A DNA stretch of 64,000 bases from Chryseobacterium antibioticum (GTDB taxonomy: Bacteria; Bacteroidota; Bacteroidia; Flavobacteriales; Weeksellaceae). Each line of letters begins with the position of its first letter. Within the stretch, counting starts at the first letter, position 1. Shown here piece by piece: positions 7,924-16,401 of the stretch. The stretch covers positions 101,120 through 165,119 of the forward strand of contig NZ_JABBGI010000008.1 of the NCBI RefSeq assembly GCF_012927325.1. Direction: 5' to 3'. The notes under the pieces were generated by a model. The model did not search any database. It saw only the letters and a list, made by a program, of their open reading frames with translations, and was not told where the DNA came from. A program made the translations under genes and the position numbers.

Positions 7924-8105
7924 GTTGGTAAATTGCAAAGGCGCAAAGTTTTTAATTTTTATGCTGTTTTAAGGCGCAAGAAAATCAAAGATTTTTAGCA
8001 AGTATACCATTATAAATATCCAGTTACAATTTTATCGAAGATAAAATCCTTGCGCCTTAATACATAATCCATATCAATTTCTTGGCGCCTTTGTGAATCA
8101 CCAAC
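7924..8105. repeat. palindromic GTTGGT...ACCAAC repeat element with GGCGCAAG arms
   Basis: The left arm (gttggta, ttgcaaaggcgcaaag, ttttaaggcgcaag, aatcaaagattttt) is mirrored by a right arm from about 8035 (gataaaatccttgcgcctta, cttggcgcctttgtga, accaac). The whole is an imperfect inverted repeat of about 180 bp able to fold into a long hairpin. It contains no ORF. Confidence 0.7.
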
Positions 8106-8269
8106 AAATCAGATCTTTTTCGGAATTTCAGATAGATCAATTATTCTTAATTCTTTTAAAAATCTTTCATCTGTAAAATCAGCGAGCGTAATTTTTATTT
8201 TCCCACATATTTTACAAATCTCTCAGATCTTATTAACAGTTTAAAAATTAAAAATTTACTCATTCACTT
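8106..8269. repeat. gene-free remainder with a second repeat family
   Basis: The stretch reads ctgtaaaatcagcgagcgta, then tttttattttcccacatatt, then ttacaaatctctcagatctt. It resembles a second region at 42150-42215 (aatctgtgtaatctgcggga followed by gataaaaaaat in the opposite sense). No ORF or clear promoter was seen. Confidence 0.45.
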
Positions 8270-9241
8270 TTAAACCTTATTCTGCTTCAAAAGCATCAAT
8301 AAAATCACAGGAATTCCAAATACAGAACTGATCACATTCAGAGGAATCTGTGTTTTTTCTGCTATTACCGAGAACAGCATCATGACCAGCATTCCGAGAA
8401 ACATATTGAGGATCCACTGTTGCCATAATTTGGACGGATTATAGATCAGTCTGCAGAAATGCGGAACAATGATCCCGATAAATAATATAGGGCCCAGAAA
8501 TGCAGTTATAGAGGCAGAAAGTAGGGAAGAGGCTGCAATGATCAGGATCTTTAGCTGATTGAGATTGACTCCCAAACTCTGTGCATAAGAAGTTCCCAAT
8601 GAATTTCCAATCAAGGGCTTTATTGTTTTAAAACAGAAAAAGAGTCCTACAAAAACCAGAACAGACAAAACATAAATCTGGTTTCTGGTCACCATATTAT
8701 TGGCTCCAAAAGACCATAAAATATAGTTTTTAAGACTTTGATTTTCTGCATAGAACTGCAATAAAGAAACGACTGCACCGGCAAATGCTGAAACAAGGAA
8801 TCCAAAAATGATCAGATAAGATTTATCCTGAAATTTATTCGATATGGAAAGCAGGACCAGCATCAGCACAAGACTTCCCACAATGGCTGAAAGACTGAGA
8901 AAACTGTTCTGCAGAAATTCAGGAATCAGGAAATCATGGGAAAAGAAAATGTAAAATGCAACAGACAAACTGGCTACAGAAGTGATTCCCAATATATCGG
9001 GTCCGGCCAGCGGATTTTGAAAGTATTCCTGCATCAGAAAACCTGACGTCGGAATTGAAATACCTGCCAGAAGCATCACAAGAACACGGTTAATCCGGAT
9101 CTCAGCAATCTGACTTTGCGCAGAATCCTGAAAAAAATCCTCCAGTTTTAAACTTAAAAATCCTGTGTTCAGGTTGATGACCGCAGTAAAAATAATGGCG
9201 GCTGTCAGAAGTAAACACAGGATTTTAAATTTTTTTGACAT
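8270..9241 (-). CDS. FecCD-family iron-complex ABC transporter permease
   Basis: A polytopic inner-membrane permease of 323 residues, the usual length, with about nine hydrophobic segments. Family blocks visible are RINRVLVMLLAGISIPTSGF near residues 50-70, NPLAGPDILGITS, and toward the C terminus GPILFIGIIVPHFCRLI, where the cytoplasmic coupling helix to the ATPase lies. It belongs with the FecE-like ATPase downstream. A TlpA-like lipoprotein gene lies 23 bp upstream on the same strand, so the two are probably cotranscribed. Substrate (ferric siderophore, haem or cobalamin) cannot be decided. Confidence 0.92.
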   Translation of the reverse strand: MSKKFKILCLLLTAAIIFTAVINLNTGFLSLKLEDFFQDSAQSQIAEIRINRVLVMLLAGISIPTSGFLMQEYFQNPLAGPDILGITSVASLSVAFYIFFSHDFLIPEFLQNSFLSLSAIVGSLVLMLVLLSISNKFQDKSYLIIFGFLVSAFAGAVVSLLQFYAENQSLKNYILWSFGANNMVTRNQIYVLSVLVFVGLFFCFKTIKPLIGNSLGTSYAQSLGVNLNQLKILIIAASSLLSASITAFLGPILFIGIIVPHFCRLIYNPSKLWQQWILNMFLGMLVMMLFSVIAEKTQIPLNVISSVFGIPVILLMLLKQNKV

Positions 9242-9264
9242 TATTCAGAAAGAATCTGGATATT

Positions 9265-9825
9265 TTATTTTAAAAGGGCTTCGACTTTGGAATTCAAGGT
9301 TTCTTCAGTCATCATGCCTAAGTACTCATCTGTTTTATCTCCTTTTCTTAAATACGTAAAAGGAATTGAACCGCCGTCCCACTGCTTGAAATTATCTTTG
9401 AAAAAAGTCTGATCTAATTTTTGACCATCTAAAAGAATGATGTTAGCAGCAAGATTATTTTCCTGTGCAAATTTCTTCACAGAAGTGTTCCACTCAGATT
9501 TATCATCAAGATTGATAAAAGTAAATTTTACCGGTTTGCCTTTCAGTTCCTCCATTTTGTTCTTAAAATGAGGGATTTCTCTCATACATGGTCCACACCA
9601 TGTAGCGAAAAAGTTGGTCACATACAAAGTGTCATTCTTTTGCGCTAAATATTTCCCAAGATTCTCCGGAGAAAGTTCTTTTGAAGTATAGGCACCCGTT
9701 GCAGAAGCCGTATTTTCTGTTACCGAAACTGAATCTGTCACAGCCGTATCCTCTATTTTATGACCTTCTTTTTTACAGCTGTAAAGAGCGGTGAGAATAA
9801 GCGTGGATAAAATTATCTTCTTCAT
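9265..9825 (-). CDS. TlpA-family thioredoxin-like lipoprotein
   Basis: A periplasm-facing thiol-disulfide oxidoreductase of 186 residues. A type II signal peptide ends in the lipobox LYSC (lipidated Cys17). A low-complexity Ser/Thr linker follows, then the thioredoxin fold, with NFFATWCGPCMREIPHFK giving the CxxC pair at Cys77/Cys80. Such proteins reduce periplasmic disulfides or serve cytochrome maturation; the client is unknown. It precedes the FecCD permease by 23 bp and is divergent from the ferredoxin reductase gene with only 32 bp between starts, so promoters must be compact or overlapping. Confidence 0.9.
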   Translation of the reverse strand: MKKIILSTLILTALYSCKKEGHKIEDTAVTDSVSVTENTASATGAYTSKELSPENLGKYLAQKNDTLYVTNFFATWCGPCMREIPHFKNKMEELKGKPVKFTFINLDDKSEWNTSVKKFAQENNLAANIILLDGQKLDQTFFKDNFKQWDGGSIPFTYLRKGDKTDEYLGMMTEETLNSKVEALLK

Positions 9826-9857
9826 AAATTATTTTTTGACTATTTTTGAATTGAAGT

Positions 9858-10982
9858 ATGGAACAACAAATCTATAAAGGGAAACTGATACAGTTTCATC
9901 CGTTAAAAGTAACGAAAAAGGAACAACTGACCAAAAATACTTTTTCTCTGGAATTCGATATTCCCGAGAATTTACAGGAGAATTTCAAGTTTGAAGCAGG
10001 ACAGTATGTAAGCATAAAATTTATGGCGAACGGAGAGGAAGTCATCAATGATTATTCAATGACTTCAGCTCCCTATGAAAAAAAGATATGCCTCGGCATC
10101 AAAGTGAACTCATCCAAAGGAGCCACTTCAGAATTGTTCAGGAATTATAAGGTTGGGGACGAATTGATGGTAGGAGAACCTTCCGGAAGATTTACCCTTG
10201 TTTCTAAGCCCAGCGAATTCAGAACAATTGCCGCTTTTGCGGCAGGTATTGGAATTACTCCGATTTTAAGTCATTTTAAAAATATTCTTCATACAGAACC
10301 ACGTACCAGACTTTTTTTGTTCTTTGGAAATAAAAGTTCGGAGGAGCTTATCTATAGAGAACAATTGGATCATCTTGCGAAAACCTGGGGAGAAAGACTG
10401 CAAATTTTTTACTTTTTTTCACAGGAGAAAACGGCCGACCAGTTTTTCTTCGGAAGGCTGGATGAAAAAAAACTCAACCTGATCATTAACCAGATTCTGC
10501 ATCTGGATGATACCGACGAGGAATCTACCATCTGGGATGCAGTAGATGAAGTGTTGATCTGTGGTAAAGGAGAGATGATAAAATCGCTGGCTAATGCATG
10601 CTATCATCACGGGATTCCGAAAAAGAATATCCATTTTGAGCTTTTTGAAGAATATAATGACGATATTTATCCTGTAGAAAAGGAATTTCCTCTGATCGAA
10701 GATGTAGAAGTAGCGTTTAAGATTTTTGGAAAAGATTACCAAACACATCTTCCTGATAACAGGGAGAAAATCCTGCAACAGCTTTTGATCCAGAAATTTC
10801 CGGTTCCTTATTCATGTAAATCAGGAATCTGCGGAAGTTGTGAATGTTATCTTGAAGAAGGAGAAGTGGAACTTCTTGAAAATGAATATCTGACGGAAAA
10901 AGAGGAGGCACAGGGGAAAATACTAGCGTGTATGTCGATTGTAAAAAGTAAGAAAATAAAGCTTAACTTTGACCTTAGTTGA
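9858..10982 (+). CDS. ferredoxin-NAD(P)H reductase with C-terminal 2Fe-2S domain (PaaE/HmpX-like)
   Basis: A 374-residue flavoprotein. The FAD domain carries INDYSMTSAPYE (RxYS-like flavin binding, near residues 63-75), and the NAD(P) domain begins at AAFAAGIGITPILSHF. The last 90 residues are a plant-type ferredoxin with PYSCKSGICGSCECYLEEGE and a final ACMS Cys, completing the Cx4Cx2C...C cluster. Architecture matches the reductase of phenylacetyl-CoA epoxidase, but no paa genes are near, so the partner (oxygenase, desaturase or other) is open. The next gene overlaps its stop by 4 bp. Confidence 0.9.
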   Translation: MEQQIYKGKLIQFHPLKVTKKEQLTKNTFSLEFDIPENLQENFKFEAGQYVSIKFMANGEEVINDYSMTSAPYEKKICLGIKVNSSKGATSELFRNYKVGDELMVGEPSGRFTLVSKPSEFRTIAAFAAGIGITPILSHFKNILHTEPRTRLFLFFGNKSSEELIYREQLDHLAKTWGERLQIFYFFSQEKTADQFFFGRLDEKKLNLIINQILHLDDTDEESTIWDAVDEVLICGKGEMIKSLANACYHHGIPKKNIHFELFEEYNDDIYPVEKEFPLIEDVEVAFKIFGKDYQTHLPDNREKILQQLLIQKFPVPYSCKSGICGSCECYLEEGEVELLENEYLTEKEEAQGKILACMSIVKSKKIKLNFDLS

Positions 10983-11596
10983 GAATTATTAGGAACATAT
11001 TTAACTTAACTTTTATATCAGCAGAAATAGGAATTCTGGTGATATGTCTGTGTAATGCCTGGGTTTTCGGGTTGACGAACGGGCGTACCTATACCAAAAT
11101 ATCCAAAATTCCTCCACGTGAAATTGCATTAGTTCTGGGAACTTCTCCCAAAATGAGATCAGGACTTTCCAATCCGTATTTTACGAAAAGAATGGATGCT
11201 GCCGCACTTTTATATCATCATGGAAAAATCAAGAAAATCATTGTAAGCGGGGAGAAGAGTAAAGGATATAATGAACCTGCTGCGATGAAGAATTATCTGG
11301 TCAATCAGGAAGGAGTTCCCGGTGATATCATTGTAGAAGATCCGAAAGGATTCAATACCTACAAAAGTATTCTGCGTTGTAAAGACGTTTACAAAAAGAA
11401 AGATGTGATCATTGTTTCACAGGGTTTTCATAACCTCCGTGCGTTGTTTTTTGCAAGGAATAACAATATGAATGCGCTGGGATTTGACGCACAGGATGTT
11501 ACAAAACCTGAAAGTTACTACAGAAACCAAGCCAGAGAAGTACTCGCCAGAGTGATTGCTGTAGTCTATTTCATATTGGGAATTTCTCCTGATTAG
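10979..11596 (+). CDS. SanA/ElyC-like DUF218 membrane protein
   Basis: A 205-residue envelope protein of the SanA/YdcF group. One N-terminal transmembrane segment (about residues 8-30) precedes the DUF218 fold, with ALVLGTSPKM, KKIIVSGEKSKGYNEPAAMK and IIVSQGFHNLRALFFAR as the conserved blocks. The group is linked to envelope barrier function in Escherichia coli (vancomycin exclusion). The start is a TTG at 10979 overlapping the upstream stop as TTGA, implying translational coupling to the reductase; no better in-frame ATG exists upstream. It converges on tamL with a 4-bp overlap of the two stops. Confidence 0.85.
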   Translation: MRIIRNIFNLTFISAEIGILVICLCNAWVFGLTNGRTYTKISKIPPREIALVLGTSPKMRSGLSNPYFTKRMDAAALLYHHGKIKKIIVSGEKSKGYNEPAAMKNYLVNQEGVPGDIIVEDPKGFNTYKSILRCKDVYKKKDVIIVSQGFHNLRALFFARNNNMNALGFDAQDVTKPESYYRNQAREVLARVIAVVYFILGISPD

Positions 11597-14202
11597 AAAG
11601 GATATCCGAATGCAATATTCAGGGTAGGCTTGAAAGGCTGGAAATTCTTAAACCTCCATCGGTCTCCCTCAGGTTTGTTCGGGTCATAGATCTTATAAGC
11701 TAAGTCAAGTCTGAATGTGATATAAGCCACGTTTACCCTTAAACCCAATCCGCTTCCTATTCCCATCTGTCCTAAGAATTTATTGAATTTAAATTCATCC
11801 CCATAGTTGCCGCTTTCACCAGCTTTTCTAATACTCCAGGTGTTTCCTATATCGGTAAATACAGCCCCTTCATACATTTCATTAAATGGAATCCTGTATT
11901 CTATATTGGTAGTTAGCTTTACGTTGTTTGTCATATAAGTACGAACTCTTTCATCGATCTGAGAGTCTGAAGGACCAAGTCCCCCAAATGCTACCCACGC
12001 TCTGATATCATTTGATCCACCGTTGAAATAAGACTTAATAACAGGCATGTCTTTAGAGTTCCCGTAAGGAATACCTACTCCAATGAACTGACGTAAAACT
12101 AACGTCTGATTGCCATTAAATTTAAAATATTTTCTGGTATCAATATCAAATTTTACAAATTGGGCATAAGGAATTCCGAAGATCGTTCTCTGCGGGCTTG
12201 CTACAACACCTCCGGCATCTCTTTTTTGATTGAAGATGCTTAAAATGTTACCTGCAAGCTCTACTTTTCCATTAAAATAGAAGGCGTTCGGATAATCTTT
12301 TTTACCGATCTCACTATACACAAAATTATAGATCATGGAAGAAATAAGGATATCCTGAGTTTGTCTGTCTTTATTAACAAGAGTACCTTTGAATGCTGTA
12401 AGAAGATCCTGTCCTTTCTGATCAAGTGTCCCCTCATAATTAGTGTCATTAACGATCTGTTTTGAAATATTATCGATGCTTAGCTGCCCTGAAAGGAACT
12501 GTTGTTCAAGCTCTGGTGGTTTAGTGGCAAAATAGCTGGCAAACATATCTCTTCTGATAAACTCGTCATTGGCAAAATAATCATAATAAGCATCTTTGTT
12601 TTTCGTAAGACTGACCTGGGTATTGAAAAGGGTAAGTCTGTGTGATACCTGATCATTAACAGTGGCCTGGTAATTCAACCCTGTATTAAAGTTAACTCTT
12701 CCCAAGCCGATGTTATTCTGTATGGATGCTCCCAAAAGAATGGAAGAGGTCGGTGTATATCTTTTCGGAAGAATCTTATAATAATTAAACGGCAGAAGAA
12801 GTCTTGGGAAATTCAGGGAAGCCTGCGCTGAAATTTCGTAAGCAAGATCTCTTTTGTCAATATTTTTAGTACTTCTTATGGAACCGAATGTTCCGGAAAT
12901 GCTGGTCGAAAGGTTTTCTGCCCCTCTGAAAACATTTCTCGTCGTAAGATCTACAGAAGGTGATACCCCAAGATTCAGGAGCTGGGAGTAGTTGATATCT
13001 GTTCCTAGTTTAAGTTCATATTTCGGAAGGGGTTTCAATATATAAAGAACATCAACGATACTGTCATTAGGTGAAGTACCTCCGCCTCTTCTTAAAGAAT
13101 CTCTGGCTTTCAGAATACTGAAGTTATTCATCGCAATGAAATTTCTTTTTGTAAGATCAAGATTTTTTTGGTCGTAAACTTTCTTACTGTCCACAATGAC
13201 TGCTCTCCACAAGGAGGATGTTTTGTAGCTGTTGTCCATTTTATGGAACCTGATTCTTCTTAAGCTGTCTTTGACCGTATTTTTAGGAAAATCACCCGCT
13301 TCATTAACGATGGCCACATCTATATTTCCTATTGTCGCTACTTTGTAAGGATGATCCGCTGAATCTTTATGGATCTCCAGTGTAAGGGGAACCTGTTTTT
13401 TACTTTTCAGGGAATCTGCTACAAAATAAATCTCTTCATTGGAGCTGTTAAATCTATAATATCCGTTTTCACGCATCAGATCAGTAATTCTTGCCACTTC
13501 TTTTTCAAGAACAGTCTGGTCAAGCCTCTGTCCGGATCTGATAAGGCTTTTGTCTAGTTTCTGCCAGTAAAGACCTTTAACAGTAGGATCGGTAATATTA
13601 TAATAGTAATCCTTAATATAGGTAGGATCGTTATGTTTAATGATGTAATTAACGGTTGCTTTCCTGGATGCAGAATCGAGAGAATGTTTTAAATGTACGT
13701 CAGCATCCCAAAAACCTCTGTAGGTAAGCCTTTTTTCGATAGATTCTATGCTTTTTTCACTTCTGGTCTGATCCAGAATTATGGGTGGAGTTCCCCAACT
13801 GTGAAGTAAACGGTCTAAAAATAGCGTTTTTCCCACACTGCTTTTCATATTATATTTAAGGAAAAGAGAATCTCTCAGTTTTTGGTTTCTCATTTCGCTG
13901 GGATAGGTCATGTACTCATTGAGCAATGTATCATATTTAGGATTAGCCATATTATAAAATCCTAAACTCAGCGGAGCGAACAAAAGCTGCTTTTTATTGG
14001 GCTTCTGCTGTACGTAATTTTTCAGTTCTTCATCGATGGATTCTTTCTTATCTTCAAACTCAAAGCTGTTCTTAGTAAGCAAATATTCACCTTCCGGAAC
14101 TTTTTTTGTTGTACTACAGGCATAAAGGAGACCAACAAATGTTGCGAATGAAATAATTTTATAATATTTTTGAGGAGAATACTTATAATGCTTACAGCTC
14201 AT
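11593..14202 (-). CDS. tamL: TamL-like BamA-superfamily outer-membrane lipoprotein
   Basis: An 869-residue outer-membrane assembly factor. An N-terminal lipoprotein signal ends LLYACSTTK (lipidated Cys29), unlike BamA itself. POTRA-type repeats fill residues 35-400 and a 16-strand barrel domain follows, ending in the aromatic AFGYPF. The barrel contains the family segment NGGSNDIRAWVAFGGLGP, equivalent to the VRGY/F lid-lock loop. TamL is the Bacteroidota partner of TamB; no tamB is adjacent here. The ATG at 14202 overlaps the start of the divergent methyltransferase gene by 15 bp, an unusual arrangement. Confidence 0.9.
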   Translation of the reverse strand: MSCKHYKYSPQKYYKIISFATFVGLLYACSTTKKVPEGEYLLTKNSFEFEDKKESIDEELKNYVQQKPNKKQLLFAPLSLGFYNMANPKYDTLLNEYMTYPSEMRNQKLRDSLFLKYNMKSSVGKTLFLDRLLHSWGTPPIILDQTRSEKSIESIEKRLTYRGFWDADVHLKHSLDSASRKATVNYIIKHNDPTYIKDYYYNITDPTVKGLYWQKLDKSLIRSGQRLDQTVLEKEVARITDLMRENGYYRFNSSNEEIYFVADSLKSKKQVPLTLEIHKDSADHPYKVATIGNIDVAIVNEAGDFPKNTVKDSLRRIRFHKMDNSYKTSSLWRAVIVDSKKVYDQKNLDLTKRNFIAMNNFSILKARDSLRRGGGTSPNDSIVDVLYILKPLPKYELKLGTDINYSQLLNLGVSPSVDLTTRNVFRGAENLSTSISGTFGSIRSTKNIDKRDLAYEISAQASLNFPRLLLPFNYYKILPKRYTPTSSILLGASIQNNIGLGRVNFNTGLNYQATVNDQVSHRLTLFNTQVSLTKNKDAYYDYFANDEFIRRDMFASYFATKPPELEQQFLSGQLSIDNISKQIVNDTNYEGTLDQKGQDLLTAFKGTLVNKDRQTQDILISSMIYNFVYSEIGKKDYPNAFYFNGKVELAGNILSIFNQKRDAGGVVASPQRTIFGIPYAQFVKFDIDTRKYFKFNGNQTLVLRQFIGVGIPYGNSKDMPVIKSYFNGGSNDIRAWVAFGGLGPSDSQIDERVRTYMTNNVKLTTNIEYRIPFNEMYEGAVFTDIGNTWSIRKAGESGNYGDEFKFNKFLGQMGIGSGLGLRVNVAYITFRLDLAYKIYDPNKPEGDRWRFKNFQPFKPTLNIAFGYPF

Positions 14203-14925
14203 ACAATAAAAATTTTACAGTCTTTAGATAAAAAGAAGTTCAGACAAAAATACAATTTGTTTTTGGTTGAAGGTAATAAAATCATTAATGAACTTCCTGA
14301 ATCTAATTTTAAAGTTAAAGAAATATTTTCTACCGATCCGCAAAAACTGGACCGGAAAGATATTCCCGTTATCCAGATCACTGAAAACGAGCTGAAAAAA
14401 ATCAGCTTCCTTAAAACGCCTAAAGATTCCGTAGCCGTGTGTTATCTGCCGGAAGAAGAAAAGAAGGAGGATCAGAATGTTCAGTTAGTTTTGGATGGAA
14501 TCCAGGATCCGGGGAATTTGGGAACCATGATCCGTTTGGCAGATTGGTTCGGAATAGAGCAGATTATCTGCAGCGAGGATACGGTTGATTTTTACAATCC
14601 AAAAGTGATCCAGGCTACTATGGGCTCTTTTACCAGAGTTAATATAGTATATACAGATCTTGTTGAATATCTTTCGAAAACGGAGAATATGAATATAGGA
14701 ACGGATATGGAAGGAGAAAATATTTATACTTTTGAAAGACCTGAAAAAATAAACCTGATCCTTGGTAATGAAGGAAACGGGATGCGACCGGAAACGGAGA
14801 AACTTCTGCAGAAATGCATCACCATTCCAAGGTTTGGAAAATCCCAGTCTACAGAAAGCTTGAATGTTTCTATGGCTGCGGGAATTATTTTGGGACAATT
14901 GTTTTCGGAGTCTAAATTTCAATAG
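14188..14925 (+). CDS. SpoU/TrmH-family RNA 2'-O-methyltransferase
   Basis: A 245-residue SPOUT methyltransferase that would modify rRNA or tRNA ribose 2'-OH using S-adenosylmethionine. An N-terminal substrate-binding domain (KKKFRQKYNLFLVEGNKII) is followed by the three SpoU motifs: LDGIQDPGNLGTMIRLADWF, NLILGNEGNGMRPE and TIPRFGKSQSTESLNVSMAAGI, which form the trefoil knot. I chose the ATG at 14188 over a TTG at 14170 because it keeps the family N terminus and has a gagga stretch upstream. The gene is divergent from tamL with overlapping starts, so its promoter must lie within the tamL coding sequence. RlmB-like versus TsnR-like specificity cannot be settled. Confidence 0.9.
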   Translation: MLTAHTIKILQSLDKKKFRQKYNLFLVEGNKIINELPESNFKVKEIFSTDPQKLDRKDIPVIQITENELKKISFLKTPKDSVAVCYLPEEEKKEDQNVQLVLDGIQDPGNLGTMIRLADWFGIEQIICSEDTVDFYNPKVIQATMGSFTRVNIVYTDLVEYLSKTENMNIGTDMEGENIYTFERPEKINLILGNEGNGMRPETEKLLQKCITIPRFGKSQSTESLNVSMAAGIILGQLFSESKFQ

Positions 14926-15060
14926 AAATTAGAGGTTAGAAGCTAGATATTAGAGGTTAAAAATAAAATATTCTCATTGTTGAACTTTAGATTATTCTAA
15001 AAAACCAATAATGGTATTTGGACTTTTATCAACTCATTTCTAATATCTAGCTTCTAATTT
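14923..15060. repeat. ORF-less inverted repeat with 18-bp perfect arms
   Basis: Bases 14937-14954 (tagaagctagatattaga) are the exact reverse complement of 15039-15056, and the pairing continues outward with tagaaatt/aatttcta. About 85 bp of AT-rich loop separates the arms. It sits between two convergent genes. The AGATATTAGA/CTAGCTTCTAA units recur near 35847-35864. Confidence 0.7.
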
Positions 15061-15065
15061 CTATA

Positions 15066-15563
15066 TTATATTAACTGTTCTAAACTGGAAACGCTTTTAT
15101 TTTTCTGATACACCTCTAATTTCTTTCTGACATATTTCAATGCAATAGGAGCGAGGTAGATCATCGCAGCACCCAGAAGTTTTTTCTTCCAGTTCGGGCT
15201 TTTCATGTTCTTTTTGGCGTAATTGCCCACTACTGCAGTGATGCCTAATTTGATCAGGCTATCCGTGACATTACCACCCAATGCGGTGCTTGCAATACCT
15301 ACAGCAGTTTCTTTATTGATGAACATATCCTTTACTTCGGAGGTCAGGTGTCTGGCAATAACATCTTTACGAAGAACTACTTTTTCATCGCCGTCTTCAT
15401 CTACTTTTTCCTGCAGATACTGGTCTGTAAGGCCATTGGTGAATGCACTCAAACTCTCTTTTGTATTTTTAAAGGTAAGTAGGTTTTCAAGGTCATTAAC
15501 CTCAGCCTGGAGCAGCTTTTTCTTTCTTCTCAGTTCTTCAATGCTTTCGTATTTTCTGCTCAT
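15066..15563 (-). CDS. conserved hypothetical membrane-associated protein
   Basis: A 165-residue protein I do not recognise by name. It opens with a charged coiled-coil (EELRRKKKLLQAEVNDLENLL) and has a central glycine-rich amphipathic stretch (TALGGNVTDSLIKLGITAVVG) and a hydrophobic segment LLGAAMIYLAPIALKYV before a basic C terminus. It follows the holin-like gene by 3 bp and belongs to a three-gene set (YtxH-like, holin-like, this one) common in Flavobacteriia, suggesting an envelope or stress role. Confidence 0.75.
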   Translation of the reverse strand: MSRKYESIEELRRKKKLLQAEVNDLENLLTFKNTKESLSAFTNGLTDQYLQEKVDEDGDEKVVLRKDVIARHLTSEVKDMFINKETAVGIASTALGGNVTDSLIKLGITAVVGNYAKKNMKSPNWKKKLLGAAMIYLAPIALKYVRKKLEVYQKNKSVSSLEQLI

Positions 15564-15566
15564 AGC

Positions 15567-15875
15567 TTAATGATTTAAAAATTTAATAACCTGATCTGCG
15601 ACCATATTAACAAGCTTATTTTTAAAAGCAATAATAAACGCCATTACTATAACATAAAATCCAGCGACAATCAAGAATCCGTAAGACGTATTATCAAGTG
15701 CCTTACCGATAAGAAATGCCATTCCAAAATTAAAAAGGATAATAAAAAAAGTAAAAGCAACTAGCAGCACTACAAAGTAGGTAATGAGCCCTGCAGAAAG
15801 AGAGGATTTTTCGGTAGCTTCAATTTTCAGAAGATCTATTCTCTTTGATGCATATTCTTTAATAGTCTCTATCAT
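15567..15875 (-). CDS. phage-holin-superfamily-like (DUF1469) membrane protein
   Basis: A 102-residue protein with a charged amphipathic N terminus (IKEYASKRIDLLKIEATEK) followed by two long transmembrane helices. This is the pattern of the putative actinobacterial/Bacteroidota holin-X family (YqjE-like). Despite the family name there is no prophage here; the usual context is a YtxH-like gene upstream and a small coiled-coil gene downstream, as seen. Probably a structural or stress-related envelope protein. Confidence 0.75.
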   Translation of the reverse strand: MIETIKEYASKRIDLLKIEATEKSSLSAGLITYFVVLLVAFTFFIILFNFGMAFLIGKALDNTSYGFLIVAGFYVIVMAFIIAFKNKLVNMVADQVIKFLNH

Positions 15876-15899
15876 TGTTTTTTTTTAAAGTTACAAAAA

Positions 15900-15926
15900 A
15901 AGGAACTTTCGTGCCAAAAGTTCCTT
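15900..15926 (-). terminator. rho-independent terminator of the YtxH-like gene
   Basis: Stem aaggaacttt (15900-15909) pairs with aaagttcctt (15917-15926). On the minus strand it is followed by a run of T from the A-tract at 15894-15900. It separates the YtxH-like gene from the holin-like pair, which must then have its own promoter or depend on read-through. Confidence 0.75.
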
Positions 15927-15954
15927 CCCATAATTTACTCAAAAAATAAACTAT

Positions 15955-16305
15955 TTATTTTTTAAGATCATTCAGTTCCGCTTCTACATCCTTTACTACG
16001 TCTGCAGTTTTGGAAACAATCTGATCTTTGTACTTGTCATATCCATCTTTGACCGTGTGGGCTACACTACTTGCTGTTTCTTTGAAAGTAGAAGAGATGT
16101 TACCATACTGATCTTTTACTTTTTCAGAAACTTCACCGTACTTGTTTTTAGCCTGATCTTTTAGGTCTTCTGCTTTATCTTTGATTTTTTTTCTGGTTTC
16201 TTTACCTTCTTCTGGTGCATAAAGCATTCCTAAGATTACACCCGCTGCAGCACCTGCAAGAAGTCCTGCTAATATACCTGCTGTATTTTTTCCGTTTTTA
16301 GACAT
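15955..16305 (-). CDS. YtxH domain-containing protein
   Basis: A 116-residue small envelope/stress protein. One N-terminal glycine-alanine transmembrane helix (AGILAGLLAGAAAGVILGML) is followed by the YtxH signature YAPEEGKETRKKIKDKAEDL, then a long lysine-rich amphipathic helix with repeated KDxAKNKYGEVSEKVKD-like units resembling LEA proteins. The family is induced by general stress in Bacillus; here the downstream terminator suggests it is expressed as a single unit. Function at the molecular level is unknown. Confidence 0.85.
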   Translation of the reverse strand: MSKNGKNTAGILAGLLAGAAAGVILGMLYAPEEGKETRKKIKDKAEDLKDQAKNKYGEVSEKVKDQYGNISSTFKETASSVAHTVKDGYDKYKDQIVSKTADVVKDVEAELNDLKK

Positions 16306-16401
16306 TTTAAGCTTTTTTAATAGTTAATAAATATTAGTTTTTTACTGCCATGAAATGTACAATTTGTATACCAAAGGAGGGCTTGTGCCTATTAAAAATT
16401 G

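Noticed and set aside
14485..14922. Minus-strand frame of 145 codons antisense to the SpoU methyltransferase gene
   Set aside because: It is a shadow of a well-supported gene; composition is typical of antisense translation.
15567..16305. Prophage remnant suggested by the holin-like gene
   Set aside because: No other phage gene is near, and the YtxH/holin-like gene set is a common chromosomal set in Flavobacteriia.
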